Shown here one piece after another: positions 50,801-61,920 of a stretch of 64,000 bases of DNA. This DNA comes from Phalacrocorax aristotelis. Taxonomy: Eukaryota > Chordata > Aves > Suliformes > Phalacrocoracidae. Position numbers and translations under genes: made by a program. The notes beneath the pieces were generated by a model, which was not told where the DNA came from, ran no database searches, and was given only the letters and a program-made list of their open reading frames with translations. Location of the stretch: positions 4,695,001 to 4,759,000 of the forward strand of contig NC_134282.1 of the NCBI RefSeq assembly GCF_949628215.1, given 5' to 3'. Position 1 is the stretch's first letter, and the number at the start of each line of letters is the position of its first letter.

Positions 50801-51579
50801 TCCCTTGTAGTGGGTGTTGGGGTCTTCAGTGGGCACAAGCAAAAGCTGCAAAGGCCAAAATGCTCATGGGTGTCCATCACCTCTGGGCACCACCGGCCCC
50901 AGGGGTGGTTTTGGATGCTGGGAGGAGGTGCAAGTGCTTGATTTGCTGTAACGCCCAAATCCAGCCTTTTCCCCCAGTGCCCTCAGGGAGGTTCTCACAT
51001 CTCTGACCCATCAGGAGGACACAGGCGGAGCGGTACCACCTCGCTTCCACCACCGGTGAGAGGCACGCAGCCCCCCAACGCCTGACCACCCTCTGCTGGG
51101 CACGCACCCTGGGGCACCCAATGCATGATACAGAAGGTGCATAAATACCTCAAACCTTCCAGACCAACTCTATAAGATCTCAGTCCCCCCACAAATTCAC
51201 TCTGCACAGTTCTGACCGCTCGGTTACGACGCCCAGCACGCCGGCAATCTCCACGCGGCAGAGAAATCACGCCCCGACCGACATGGGATGTTGTAAATCA
51301 AGCTTGTAAATGATCCTCACTTCATTTTGTTCAGTCTTTTTGATGTATATCTTGCTTTTTTTTGCAGGTGGTACTTTCTGGTGTAACAATTCTCTGCAGT
51401 TCTGATATGAAATTGGTGTATTTGTTAAAAAAAAGTTTGTTCTAATAATTTTTTTTAATTGTGGTTTCCAAAAGCCCATTGGTGCATTGTACAATGGGAT
51501 CTTGTAGTGTGTCATGAGAAAGAATATGCAGATATGTTATGGAGTGATTTTTATTTTTAAATAATTGTGTTGTTGACAA

Positions 51580-51600
51580 CTATATATATAATATATATAA
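51580..51600 (+). repeat. TA microsatellite in the SLC7A14 3' UTR
   Basis: Two short (TA) blocks sit in the AT-rich end of the 3' UTR, about 50-70 nt before the proximal AATAAA. Confidence 0.8.
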
Positions 51601-51650
51601 TCAAGATACTAAGAAAAAAAAATCTAAATTTACCAAAATCTGTATATTTT

Positions 51651-51656
51651 AATAAA
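51651..51656 (+). terminator. Candidate SLC7A14 poly(A) signal (proximal)
   Basis: AATAAA is followed within about 15-25 nt by a T/GT-rich stretch (TTATTGTGTGCC), the arrangement expected of a cleavage site near 51,670. Confidence 0.55.
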
Positions 51657-52002
51657 TGCATAAAGCTTTATTGTGTGCCTTTACATTTAAAAATCAAACA
51701 GGAACTAATGGATTTTTAAAAAAAGCCAGAGACAAATGTGTCTCAGTATCAGTTTCCATAGTAATGTAAATCTTTCAAATTAAAGACTAAACAAAAAGCC
51801 TAAAAAAAAAATCCCATATAAATTTTGTTAAGCCAATTAGTACCTGAAGGTCTGATATTTTTTCAATGCTAAATTGAAGCTAGAGATGAACAAACCTTGC
51901 CTTAAGTGCTTCAAATTTTCCTTTGTAGAAGATCCATTTCAATGGGCTGACTTTGGTATTTACTTGCACTGTTGTGAAAAAAAAATGGTTATCAGTTTTC
52001 AC

Positions 52003-52008
52003 AATAAA
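52003..52008 (+). terminator. Candidate SLC7A14 poly(A) signal (distal)
   Basis: AATAAA is followed at once by an A-rich run. It lies at the end of the AT-rich zone, just before composition becomes GC-rich again. It may be a second site used for longer transcripts. A further AATAAA at 52823-52828 is less likely. Confidence 0.4.
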
Positions 52009-52029
52009 AAGAAAAAAAAAAGAAAAAAC

Positions 52030-54484
52030 CTAAAGCCAACGACCACAGGCTGACTATTGCAGTGCGAAGCCCTGCGAAGCTTTGATGTCTTCCCATCTGC
52101 TTGAGGTGCTGCAGGCACCCACCTTTCCCAGGGGTAACTGGGGTGTCACGGCACCGTCACCCCCTGCATGGGCACCGGGGCTGCAGGGAGGCAGCCATCG
52201 CTCACGGGGTCACAGCCACCTCCCCCCGTCCGGGTGCTCAGGGCCACCAGTGTCCCTCCACGGGCTCCCTGCTGTTATTCTGGTTCCCTGGGGAATGGGG
52301 GGGCTGCCAGGTGCGCTCCCCGTGATGGGGAGCTATAGTTGGTCCCGGTGGAACCGGGGGGGGACTCCAATGGTGCATTGAGGACCACCACCTCCACGCT
52401 GGGGCGACCACCAGAGCTCACACCCACCACCCCACAGCTGATATTAGGCATGGCGTGGAGCAGTTTTTCCATTCGGGAGAATTATATTTTACTCTATTTT
52501 GAGGCTTGGGTCAGCAAACGAGCACCAAAAGCTTTGAAGAGCCAACAACGCCGTGGCCAACCCAGCCCAGGAGAACCCTGTGGGGGAGCGGGGCATTTTG
52601 GGAGGGCGCAAAGTAGGTATTTCATCTTTGATCCTTTAAAAACTAGAGAATTTTAATGTTCTTTGTGCTTCCTCCAAACACTTCCCCTCTGCAGTGCCAG
52701 CACTAATATCCTGTCCCATACTTGGCCCCATCTCCTCGCACCCCACGGTTGCAGATGTCTGTTTTCCCCACGGCCACTCAGAGGTTGTTTTTCTTTGTTT
52801 GGATTTTTCCTCCCTTCCCTAAAATAAAGTTTCTTCCTTCCCCCAAGCAGCTTGCCCAGAGCTTTTTAAGGGTCGGATTTGGGATTGTCCACTGGTAACC
52901 TGTGGCCATGGGCAGGGTGAACAGAGCCCTAGTGCCAGTCCCCGCCAAGGGTCCCCAGCCCCGCGTGCCAAAAGATGCCAAGATACAGCCCAAGGGTGTG
53001 TTGGCAGCAAAAAAAAAACCCCATAAGTGCTGCCTGGCAGGGTTCATTCCTCATCGGGTCATGCACCACTGCCCAGGCCCCTCCAGCAGCACCAACAACT
53101 CACCACCCCCCACCCCCCGCAAGCATCTCAGGCAGGTTTTCCTGTGCTTTTCCCTCCCGTTTTGCTCCAAGGCCATTTGCAGGGCAGCGTTCCAGCAGCT
53201 TTCTGCTCTGAGGTCTCCCACGCTGCCATCGGCCCCGGGGTTAACCGGCAGAGCCGCCGCCACGGGCAGAGGCGCACAATCCACAATCCCCGGGCAGCCT
53301 GCACAAGCTGGCACGTCTGTGCGCCGCCCCTTCGCCCGTGGCACCCGCACATCAATGGCAGCACTTATAGCATCTCTCCAGCGCATACAACAACTGCCTG
53401 TGCCCTGCCTGTGATGTAATGGCCACAAGTGTCCTGCCGCCGGCCCCGCGCCGCTGCCCGCCTCGGGCACATTGTATAGGATGGCAGCAATGCAAAGCCT
53501 GCACAACAGAGACGCGTTCAAGCCTGCTCGGTCTTAAAGGCAGATGCTGGGGTTGCGTGTTGGAGCTGGAGGGTGATGCACAGGCAGTCCAGGGCATGAC
53601 CAGCCCCTCCTGGAGCCTCCCTATTCACTCCTTTTAAATGCTTCCACCTTGGCTTCGCGCATGGAGGGGACGAGGTGTGGGAGCTGCAGCATCCTTGCCC
53701 ATGGCTGTGTCGCCCAGTTTGGATTTTCCAGCTGAAGTAGACCAAGATGAAGGGACGGCCCCTCATCCACCAAGGCTTGACTAGCAGCCTTGCTTTCAAA
53801 TTGTTCCCTGTCATCCCAGATATTTTGGTTGGTCCTCTCCTCTGCTTGGTCAATCCCCTCTCCTCCTACACGCAACACCACCCAGGCTCTCCCCCTTGTC
53901 CACGCTTGAGCAGCAGCTATTCCTCTTTTCCTGCTCCTGAAGGCTGGCTTACACAAATTATTTGAACTGAGTTAACATCTCTGGGAACAGATGGGATTTT
54001 GTATCAATGTAATTAAATTGCTACAGCCTCCGGTAAGGGCAGAGTTAGATCTTGATCTTACACGGTTTTAATCCGAGCGATGACCCTAGATCAGACTCAT
54101 TTCAGCTGAGAGCACTTCCAGCAACATGACTTCTCAACTTCAGCACACCCAAGCAGTGCTGGGGGTGTATCTCCACCACCTCAGTGGGCTTCTACGTCTC
54201 CCTGATACGAAGAGCACCACGAGTCGGTACCTCTGGTGCAAGCTGCCATCGGGAACATTGAAAGAACGAATGGATAAGACAATGGTTGGTACCATACAGG
54301 AAAATTACTCATTTTAAATATTAAAAAAAAAAACAAAGGCCCACTTAATTCCACAGCAGAGCAGAATGCCTCATCCTGAACTGCTATTAAAAAAATATAT
54401 AACCTTCAAAGTCATCGGGAAACACCCGTCATGGAAAAGCTAGCTGTGGAAACACACAGGACGGAAGGAAAAAAGGAAGCCAGT
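52030..54484. other. Intergenic gap between the convergent 3' ends of SLC7A14 and CLDN11
   Basis: About 2.5 kb of mostly GC-richer sequence. It contains many open frames on both strands, with no recognisable protein, splice pattern or repeat. I see nothing that needs a gene here. Confidence 0.6.
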
Positions 54485-55439
54485 GGTTGCAGGTACTCTG
54501 TTATTTATTGTACAGTATTTCACTGAAAGTACAAAGGCATCATCAGTATTCACCAGAATTGTATTGTAACAGGTACATTACACTGCGTGTTAAAATGTGC
54601 TACTTTAATGATGCAGGACAGAACACAAATTTAGAGGAAGAAAGCAAGAAGTTTAAAAAAAAAATGTAAAAATACATTTTTAGCAATTGATCTGTACAAA
54701 GGAAAAAAAAAAAACCAAACCAGAGTGCAGGCATTAGAGCCCCCAAAGTCATGTAAAACTATATAAAAAGGCACTGTTATCTACCCTGTAATTAGGACCT
54801 TTGGGTTCTGTTTCCTTCATACTGATGACTGTGGGGGTGGGGGAAATACTGTTACTAAAATAACCAAACTTATACAAAAGTATTTACAGAGAAAGGCAGA
54901 AAAAATTCCCCTACTCTTGTTCCAAAAGAGAAACATTTGCCCGGTTGGAGAGTAGAGCCTTCCTCCCTACCCGCTCGCCCAAACCGCCCCAAAGCAGTGA
55001 CCTTGAACAGGGGAAAGCAAATAGTGACGTGGTGGGAGAAGCTGCCAGAGTCCTTCTAACAACAGGAAGGTGTCTCTCTCATTTCTGTTTTATTGCTTTA
55101 AACTCTCCTATAATCAGGGGAGCTAGAAAATAAAATTAAAACCCTAAAACCCACATGACAACCCCAAACCACCTGAGTCATCCTAGCTGCAAGAAGATGG
55201 GGCAGGTGGTCAGGACAAAATAGGGAGGACCAAGAGGTAGGGCTGGCTGGAGCTTTCTTTCTAGAGAAGGGGGGAACAGATGGGGAGAATAACGCTTCAA
55301 ACTACCAGACATTTGTGCTGCTTTTCTAAATCTTCCCCCGGGAGCCTGACAGCGGTGCGTGGCAGTAGAAGCAAACCCAGGGCACACAAACCCACCAGCC
55401 AAAGCATCCGACGGCAGCCGTGGGACATCCCCAGGACGC
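54485..55439 (-). other. CLDN11: CLDN11 3' UTR (end approximate)
   Basis: About 950 nt of AT-rich sequence follow the CLDN11 stop codon on the - strand. The end is set by an AATAAA (- strand) at 54509-54504 with a GT-rich stretch downstream near 54,450-54,464. I see no repeat in it apart from A-rich runs at about 54,655 and 54,700. Confidence 0.6.
54504..54509 (-). terminator. Candidate CLDN11 poly(A) signal
   Basis: The + strand TTTATT reads AATAAA on the - strand. It is followed about 40 nt later by a TGTGTGTTT stretch on that strand, the usual downstream GT-rich element. Confidence 0.55.
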
Positions 55440-55672
55440 TTACACGTGAGCGCTCTTTGCGTGGGTAGGGGAGCTGGATCCCGAGGCGTAGTAGAACCGG
55501 TTTTCACCGAACGTCTGGGCATCTCCCGAGCAGCAGACGATGACGCAGCCGCCGAAGAGGCAGAGAGCAGAGCCGATCCAGCCCGTGTACAGGGAGTAGC
55601 CGAAGCTCATAATGGTGGTCTCGCGGTGGGCGCACACGGGAAACCAGATGGTCGCAACGACGCCGCACATGG
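55440..55672 (-). CDS. CLDN11: CLDN11 exon 3, coding part
   Basis: On the - strand the acceptor CTCTCCCCAG precedes 55672. The 233 coding nt give residues 131-207 and end in TAA at 55442-55440. They encode the rest of helix 3, extracellular loop 2, helix 4 and the tail with a YY pair and the PDZ-binding end. The open frame reads upstream through the acceptor, but that part is intron. Confidence 0.95.
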
Positions 55673-58600
55673 CTGGGGAGAGACGGAAGGGAAAGGTAAC
55701 TCCGGCACGTAACCCCGCCGCAGGGACACAAAGCACAGCAAAGGGGAGGGACGGCTCTGCAGGACGGGATGGAGAGAAAGCACGTCCCTCCTCCCTTGAA
55801 GTCCCACAGTGGGGCCCAGGAGCATCAGCATCAGGGCTTGGTCCAAGAGATCTCCGAGCAGGAGGCAGCGTGGGAGCCTCACGGAGAGAATCAAGAGAGA
55901 ACCGCCATCTCCCTCAGGCACTGACAAACAAAAAGAAAAAACAACTGCTGCTTGTCACAATCTGATATATTTATTACGAGGGAAACAGATTTGTTCCCTA
56001 GAAATATCTTTAAGGGAGAAGAATGAAAGTCATCCCTGAAACTGATGCTCCAGAGCGCTGCAGAATTAGGAAAAGATTAGATATGAAGCAAGACCACGAA
56101 AGCCGTATGCATCGGTGAGACAGTAAAATCAGTGGCCCAGAGTCAACCGGTTTAAATCACTATTTCTGCATGAACTCATGTGCTACGTCCTCAGCCCTTG
56201 TCAATCATCATCACTGCAGTTGTTCGACTGAATGGTCACATAAGCATTAACGAACTATCCCAGCACTTAGCAAGACAGAGTAGGGTTTATAAAATACAAG
56301 CAGAAAATGGGCAGGGACAAGACAAACAGCAGTATGGCATTGCTGGGTTTTTTTATGGAGAAGGAAATGTCTCATAACTCTGGAAAGTAGATTCCATTTC
56401 CCTATAGGAAATTTCTCGATATCAAGTGATGGGGACAAACCCAGCAAGGGTCTCCATGAACCTACTGAACTGTATAGAAATGGGACTTCAGCTGAAGGGA
56501 AAAGAGTATTTTACCTAGAGTTTTTGACAGTAGGCCAAAAAACGACCAAGAACTTCAAATTTTTCTTGAAATTCCATAGTTTTTTCCCACGAAAAGCGGG
56601 GAGGCTGCCACGGTGATGCTGCAAGGGCTGCTAGGCAAGTGACATGTGAAGTAGGTGCCCTCAGGAGAGTCAAGCGGGTTCAAACTCAGCACTTTGCAGG
56701 CAGCCAGGTTTTCAGTGTGCAGCACGCACGCATGGTTTGCTCAAAGCACACACGCATGGTTTGCTCCAAGCAGGGAGAAAATATGTGCCCTGCATTCTCC
56801 TTGTGCTACACAAGGTCACACTCACTACCCTCACAAAGGGTCCTACCTCCATCCTGCAAAGTCCCCCCATGCACCGAGGGCAACAGGAGTTGATGGTGTT
56901 AATCGCTTCACAGGAGCAGGTCCTAAAACAATACTCCTTTATGGCCTGTACATCTGAGAAGAATTAATTTGTCAATATTTACTTGCCTCTGGGACAAGCT
57001 GTGCGGGACTCCATCCTTGTGGCTATCAGAGAATCAGAGCAAAACAAAAACAGGACCATGGCAGCGGTACAGATTTCCACCGACCGCGTTAAAAGGTATC
57101 TGGAGGCAGTGTCAAAAAGTTAAGGTTGCAAAAGAGAAAAAAAGGGGGGTGAGATTAAAAATAAAATTGTTTAGTTAAAGTGGAGAACAAACCATAGCTC
57201 CTGGCCGGTACAGCAGAAAACCCGTCCCCAATAGCTGCAGTTATTGTGAGAGAAAATATTTTCTTATGGAAAAGAGAAGAACATTTGAAGGATGCTAATA
57301 AAGCCAGTAATAATTTCGGGCCTCCTCAAAGCAAGGACCCTGCGGCTTTGGAAGGAATTTCTGGAGAAGGCAGGGAGGGGAGAACAGCATTTTTCCTGCG
57401 TGTGGATCAGCCCTGCAAACAGCTAATGAGCCTCTAATGCTTTAAAACAAAAATGTATCAGTTGGGAATCCACAAAGAACTCTAACAGGCTCCAGAAAAA
57501 AAGCTTCTTTGTTATCCAAAAAAACCACAATCATCTTTTCTTTTTCTGTCAGCAGAAAATATATATGTATATATATGTTTATGTCCATAGACTATAAGAG
57601 CCTTATCTATCCAGACCCTCCCCCACAACACAGGACCGAAGAAAACACTTGCGCTGGGGTGAGAAGAGCTCTCAGGGACGCTAACACAATGGCATCTCTT
57701 GTGCATGTGGCTCAACTACATGTAAAACCACCTTATTTTAATGCTGACAATACTAGAAAGCTGTGAAACACAAGCCAAGGACTTTGCATGGGTTAGTTTG
57801 ACCTCTCTGTCTTCGGAGGCTACCAGCTGCCGTCAGTCACCAGTGACCCCGTTGCTCAGCAAGAGGAACGCCCTGAAACAGGAGTGGATTTCATCGTTCT
57901 GCATAGATTAGATTGGGTTGTAAATCCTCTGAGAAGATGTGAAAAGGACGGTCTGCAGTTGCAATATTTCTTGGTGAACTCAAATTTTGGTCTAGCTCTG
58001 TCTCAGAGAAAGGCTGGGAAAAAAGTTGATTTGCCAAGAAACCCAAAGGGATTGGAAAAGACATTTTAGAGCAAGTTTCAAGTACTAAAATAGCTGCCTA
58101 CAAGGACAAACTCTTTGAAGCGAAATTATTACCCCTTTGCCTCTCCCTAAATATGTATGTAGCGGAAAAGTAGAAGAAAGTCTGCAAAGAGAAGGACTAT
58201 TTTCTATTAGACCAACTACATTAGCTGGAAAACCAGGCGCATTTCGGGGCACACAGATACTGGAAACCTTGCCTGCTTTTTGCAGCTAGAGCAGGCAGTC
58301 CTGTAGAAGCCACTGCCTCTACCTGCAGAAGTCCGCTCGGTAATAGATGGCATGGTTGTCCTTGCTCTGCGAGATCGCTGTGAATCCACAGGGACACATC
58401 CCAGGCTCCCAGCATTTCTAAGTCTTTTTTGACTATGGACTTGTAGTGGCTCAATCCGTTGAGCTGAAACTCTTAATAGTCAACATTACAGGCATATTTT
58501 AATCAGATGGAAGTACACATAGACAACAAGCACAGAAGGTGCTTGGGGAGGTGGGGGAGATAAAGCCAGATTACTCTAACTCAAGGGACAGTGAGTCCCT

Positions 58601-61600
58601 GCCAAATTCCTTAACAGTAAGTTAAAGGCTTTCTGCAGAAGAAAGAATACTTCTCTTTCACAGCTAAATCTAATCATTATGAGTTGCTCGAAGTCACACA
58701 GATTTCTCTTTCAAAGCATTTGGTTGAAATAACAGTTATCCATTTTTTTTTCTATATTCAAGGCAATCTTTTTATCTTGATATCTATGCTTCTACAAGTA
58801 AATCTCATGCAGTGTCCAGGAAAACTTATTAATATGATTTATTTAGTATACAATAGCTAATACTGTCATGTTGTAGTAGTAATTGCCAATAACTAATGTA
58901 TTTTTCATCCGTGTTTTCCAGCCTCAAGTCCCTCACCTCCATTAGGAAAATGCCCCCTTGGTTACCAGCACGGGGTCTCCCGAATTAGTAATAACAACAC
59001 AGGATGGGCCAGGGTTTTTCCATCAACACCAGAGTATGAAATGTTTTCATACCGGCTCAGAGCAAACCTCTGCTGACGGTTGTTTTCAGCAATAAATCAG
59101 TTCTCTCGGACAGATGGGATCAAGCAAAGACATAAATACATCAGCAGGCAGGATAGGAGGGTGTGCACACAGGTTGCACTCTGCAGCCTGCTATTATCAG
59201 CGGACAGAAAAATCAATGGAATATCTGAGCCCATTGTTTTCCTGGCAAGTTTTCAAGTTTTCTTTTCTTTTCTTTGGTGTTTTTTTTTTCTACACTGTTT
59301 CAACCCGTTTTTCCTTTATAATAAATTTCGGTAACAAACTGCCATCCCTTCCCCGAGCGACAAGTGAAGTTTGCCGTGGGGCCAGCTCCCCTGATCACAT
59401 CTCGACTCTCTACTTCTGCTGCCTGTGAGCATTTTGGGGTTTGTTTTCTTTTAACCAGGGCTCTGGGACTTGGTCTCCACTTAGAGGAAAAGGCTGGAAC
59501 CCGTACGGTTAGGGAAAACCATGAACGACAGTTCAGTGGCCAGAGGGTAAATAAGAACAGTCCAGGGCATATTACTTCTAGAATGTAATTAATTTTAAGT
59601 CAGTATTATGACTTTCAAAGCCTGATCTGTGCTTATTAAATGTTCTGGAATGGTAACACCTCATTTTGCAAATAACAGATCATGAATCAGCTTAAGTAAT
59701 GTTAAAGTCCCAAGTTCTGTACATTATTCTTCTTCCAAAGGGACCATCTTGTTGATCAGCCTGGAAAAAATTGGGGTTTGTAAAAATAAATTTGGGTTGG
59801 GTTGGTTTGTGTTTTTTTAAAAAAAACCTTAAGAGCAAAAGGAGCTTATTTGTCCTTCATTTGTGATCTGACAAAAAGAGCATTATTGTAATTGTGACTA
59901 AAACATTGTGACCAGGCTGCTGTTCCCAGCCCAGATCATTCAGGACATCAGTGACATGAGCAATCCACTTCACCTGCAGATGCTGCAAAACTGCCAGGGA
60001 TAAAAATCAGTAAGGAGTCCAAATCCAACCCAAAGAGCATCTGTCCGCCAATGTCTGTGTAAACACGTTTGCTCTCCTCACAGGATCTACTTAGTGTTCT
60101 GAGGCAGAGAGGAGCCTGGCTGATGGAGCACCACAACCTCCTCCAACCTCTTACACCTAATTCTCCTCCCTGGTGTAACACCACTGCAAGACCAGGGTAG
60201 CAGAGCGGCACACCAGACCCCAAACCCCTGGTGCAACACTGCAAGATACGGGATTTCACTTGTTCTAATGCAGCATTACCCAATGCTGCCACTGCCACTC
60301 TTACACTACTGCTCTTCAGCAAAGCAGATTTAGGAGCGATCCTCTTGCTTCCACATCTGCAGCCACACAAATGGGGCTGATCTACAGCACGGTTCTCCTT
60401 GTCTGGAACTGAAAACTTGCATTTGTTTGCCACAAAGTGCAGCTCTGCTAGGCCTCCCCCATCCTAGGCAGGGGAAATCCAGCGGAGCAGACTCCTCCAG
60501 CACTGAAATTTCATTCACAGGCAGAAAAAACACACTTTTTCTTTCACTTTGCCAAGCCCAAATATGTGACTCAAGGTTTCGGGACAGGGTTGAAGACCAC
60601 ATTCCAGCAGCTCTCTAATGTGGCCATTCACAATCGGGATATCCTAAACAGGCCCTATAAAGCTAATTTTAGGACTTCCAGTTGTAGTAATGTGCCCTTA
60701 AACCCCACAGACATTGAAAGGGCCCCTTGGTCTCAGTCCCTTAGATTTTGGACATATTGACTTGTACTATCTGCTTCTCACCCAGGCACTGGAGGAGAGG
60801 CCACTTGCAAGGAAGGAGCATCCAGAGGACAGCCCCTCCGAGTGTGCAGCTATATCCAGTGCCCACTTGAAAAAAAAATAAGGAGAAGAAGAAGAAAGAA
60901 GATGGGCATGATGTCAGCACGGGCTGCCAGCAACCAGCAGAGCCACACAAAGAGGCCACTTTCCCTCACCCCTCCTCCTCTGCCACACAGACGGGTAAAA
61001 ACAAGGCACCGCAGCCTGTTGCTGAGATGACGAGGCTTCAAGAACATGCAGGTGTTGCACTGGGGACAATGAGCTCCACAGTCTGCGCTGCTCAAAACAA
61101 TCTCCTCCGCAGGCACTGAGGACAGGAAGAAATTCCCAGGGGAACTCAGGGGCCAAGGGCAAGGCTGGCCAGAGGGGGTTGGGAGGCACAGGGGACATGC
61201 CAGCCCTCTTCCCAGGTCCGTGTCACCTCCTTGCTCCCTCCCCTGTTGTCCCCACAGCACCAACACCCCCTCAGCCATGGGCTTCCCTCCCCAAACGTCT
61301 CAGCTTACTTTGACCCAGCTGCATCTGTGATGCCCAGGGAAAATTCAGAGGCTATCCTTTCCCTGTGGGGAGTTTAGACCCTGTTCCAAAACCAGCATCG
61401 CTTCCGCAGCAAACCAGCACCCACGGGCAGCTGCCTGTGTGCAGCAGCTGTCGCCCTCCTGCAGCCACAGGCGATGTCCGTGCCCAAGGACTCCACAAGA
61501 CGATGCACAGCAGGGTTTTGCAGCCCTCCCCTCTTCTCTCTGCTTTGGTCCCTGCCTCCTGTCTTTGTCCTCCCACTCCTGTTTGTGTCTTTGGTTTGCC

Positions 61601-61920
61601 CCACAGACTGCAGCGATGCTGGAGAGCTTCAGGGTCAGCCCAGCCTGGACAACCCTGCTTTCAGGTGGACATGCTCAACCAGCTTGCACCACACCGTCCT
61701 GGAGCAGAAGACGACCCCCAGTTCCACCCACGTGCAGGGCCAGCAGGAACCTTACCCAGGAGGATGATGAGGATCCCTCCCAGCTGGGACCGCCGGTACT
61801 TGGCAGCTCCAGGCTCGTGGCCCATCCGGATGCAGGGCAAGACTGTTATCAGCAAGAAGATTGCGGGAAGACCCAGGACAGAGGCGGCGATCATTAGTGC
61901 TCGACATGCTTGGACATAAC
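55440..61920 (-). CDS. CLDN11: CLDN11 (claudin-11), partial: exons 2 and 3; exon 1 beyond the window
   Basis: The coding segments are complement 61756-61920 and 55440-55672, joined in frame to give residues 76-207 of a 207-residue claudin. They read GYVQACRALMIAASVLG (end of the first extracellular loop and helix 2), PCIRMGHEPGAAKYRRSQLGG (cytosolic loop), helix 3, WFPVCAHRETTIMSFGYSLY (second extracellular loop), helix 4 (GWIGSALCLFGGCVIVCC) and the tail ending SSPTHAKSAHV. The terminal AHV is a PDZ-binding end for ZO proteins. From the literature, claudin-11 forms the tight-junction strands of myelin, Sertoli cells and cochlear basal cells. The W-GLW-C-C claudin signature would be in exon 1, outside. 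The match leaves little doubt. Confidence 0.96.
56727..56772 (+). repeat. Two-copy 24-bp tandem repeat in CLDN11 intron 2
   Basis: CACGCATGGTTTGCTC occurs at 56727 and again at 56751, each followed by AAGCA or CAAGCA. The period is 24 bp and the two copies differ at about one base. This is a recent small duplication. Confidence 0.85.
57559..57577 (+). repeat. TA microsatellite in CLDN11 intron 2
   Basis: A short run of AT dinucleotides has one G interruption. Confidence 0.8.
61756..61920 (-). CDS. CLDN11: CLDN11 exon 2
   Basis: On the - strand the acceptor TTGCCAACAG precedes 61920 and the donor GTAAGG begins at 61755. The 165-nt exon carries residues 76-131, phase 1 at both ends, the same size as the mammalian exon 2 as I know it. 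It encodes helix 2, the basic cytosolic loop and the start of helix 3. Confidence 0.95.

Larger units (their letters stand above)
47886..52025 (+). other. SLC7A14: SLC7A14 3' UTR (end approximate)
   Basis: Non-coding sequence follows the stop codon. It is GC-rich at first, then turns strongly AT-rich after about 51,290, where long T-rich and TA-rich stretches look like a conserved 3' UTR end. Possible poly(A) signals are AATAAA at 51651-51656 (followed by TTGTGTGCC) and at 52003-52008. A UTR of 3.8-4.1 kb fits the long 3' UTR known for mammalian SLC7A14. Which end is used cannot be decided here. Confidence 0.6.
55673..61755 (-). other. CLDN11: CLDN11 intron 2
   Basis: This 6.1 kb intron has GT-AG borders and separates exons 2 and 3. 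It is mostly AT-rich unique-looking sequence, with a two-copy 24-bp tandem repeat (56727-56772) and a TA microsatellite (57559-57577). I see no other gene. Confidence 0.9.

Noticed and set aside
53051-53521. 156-codon - strand frame between the two genes
   Set aside because: The sequence is GC-rich, overlapping frames are open on both strands, and the peptide has no family features.
61365-61919. 184-codon + strand frame over CLDN11 exon 2
   Set aside because: It is the antisense shadow of the real claudin exon on the - strand.
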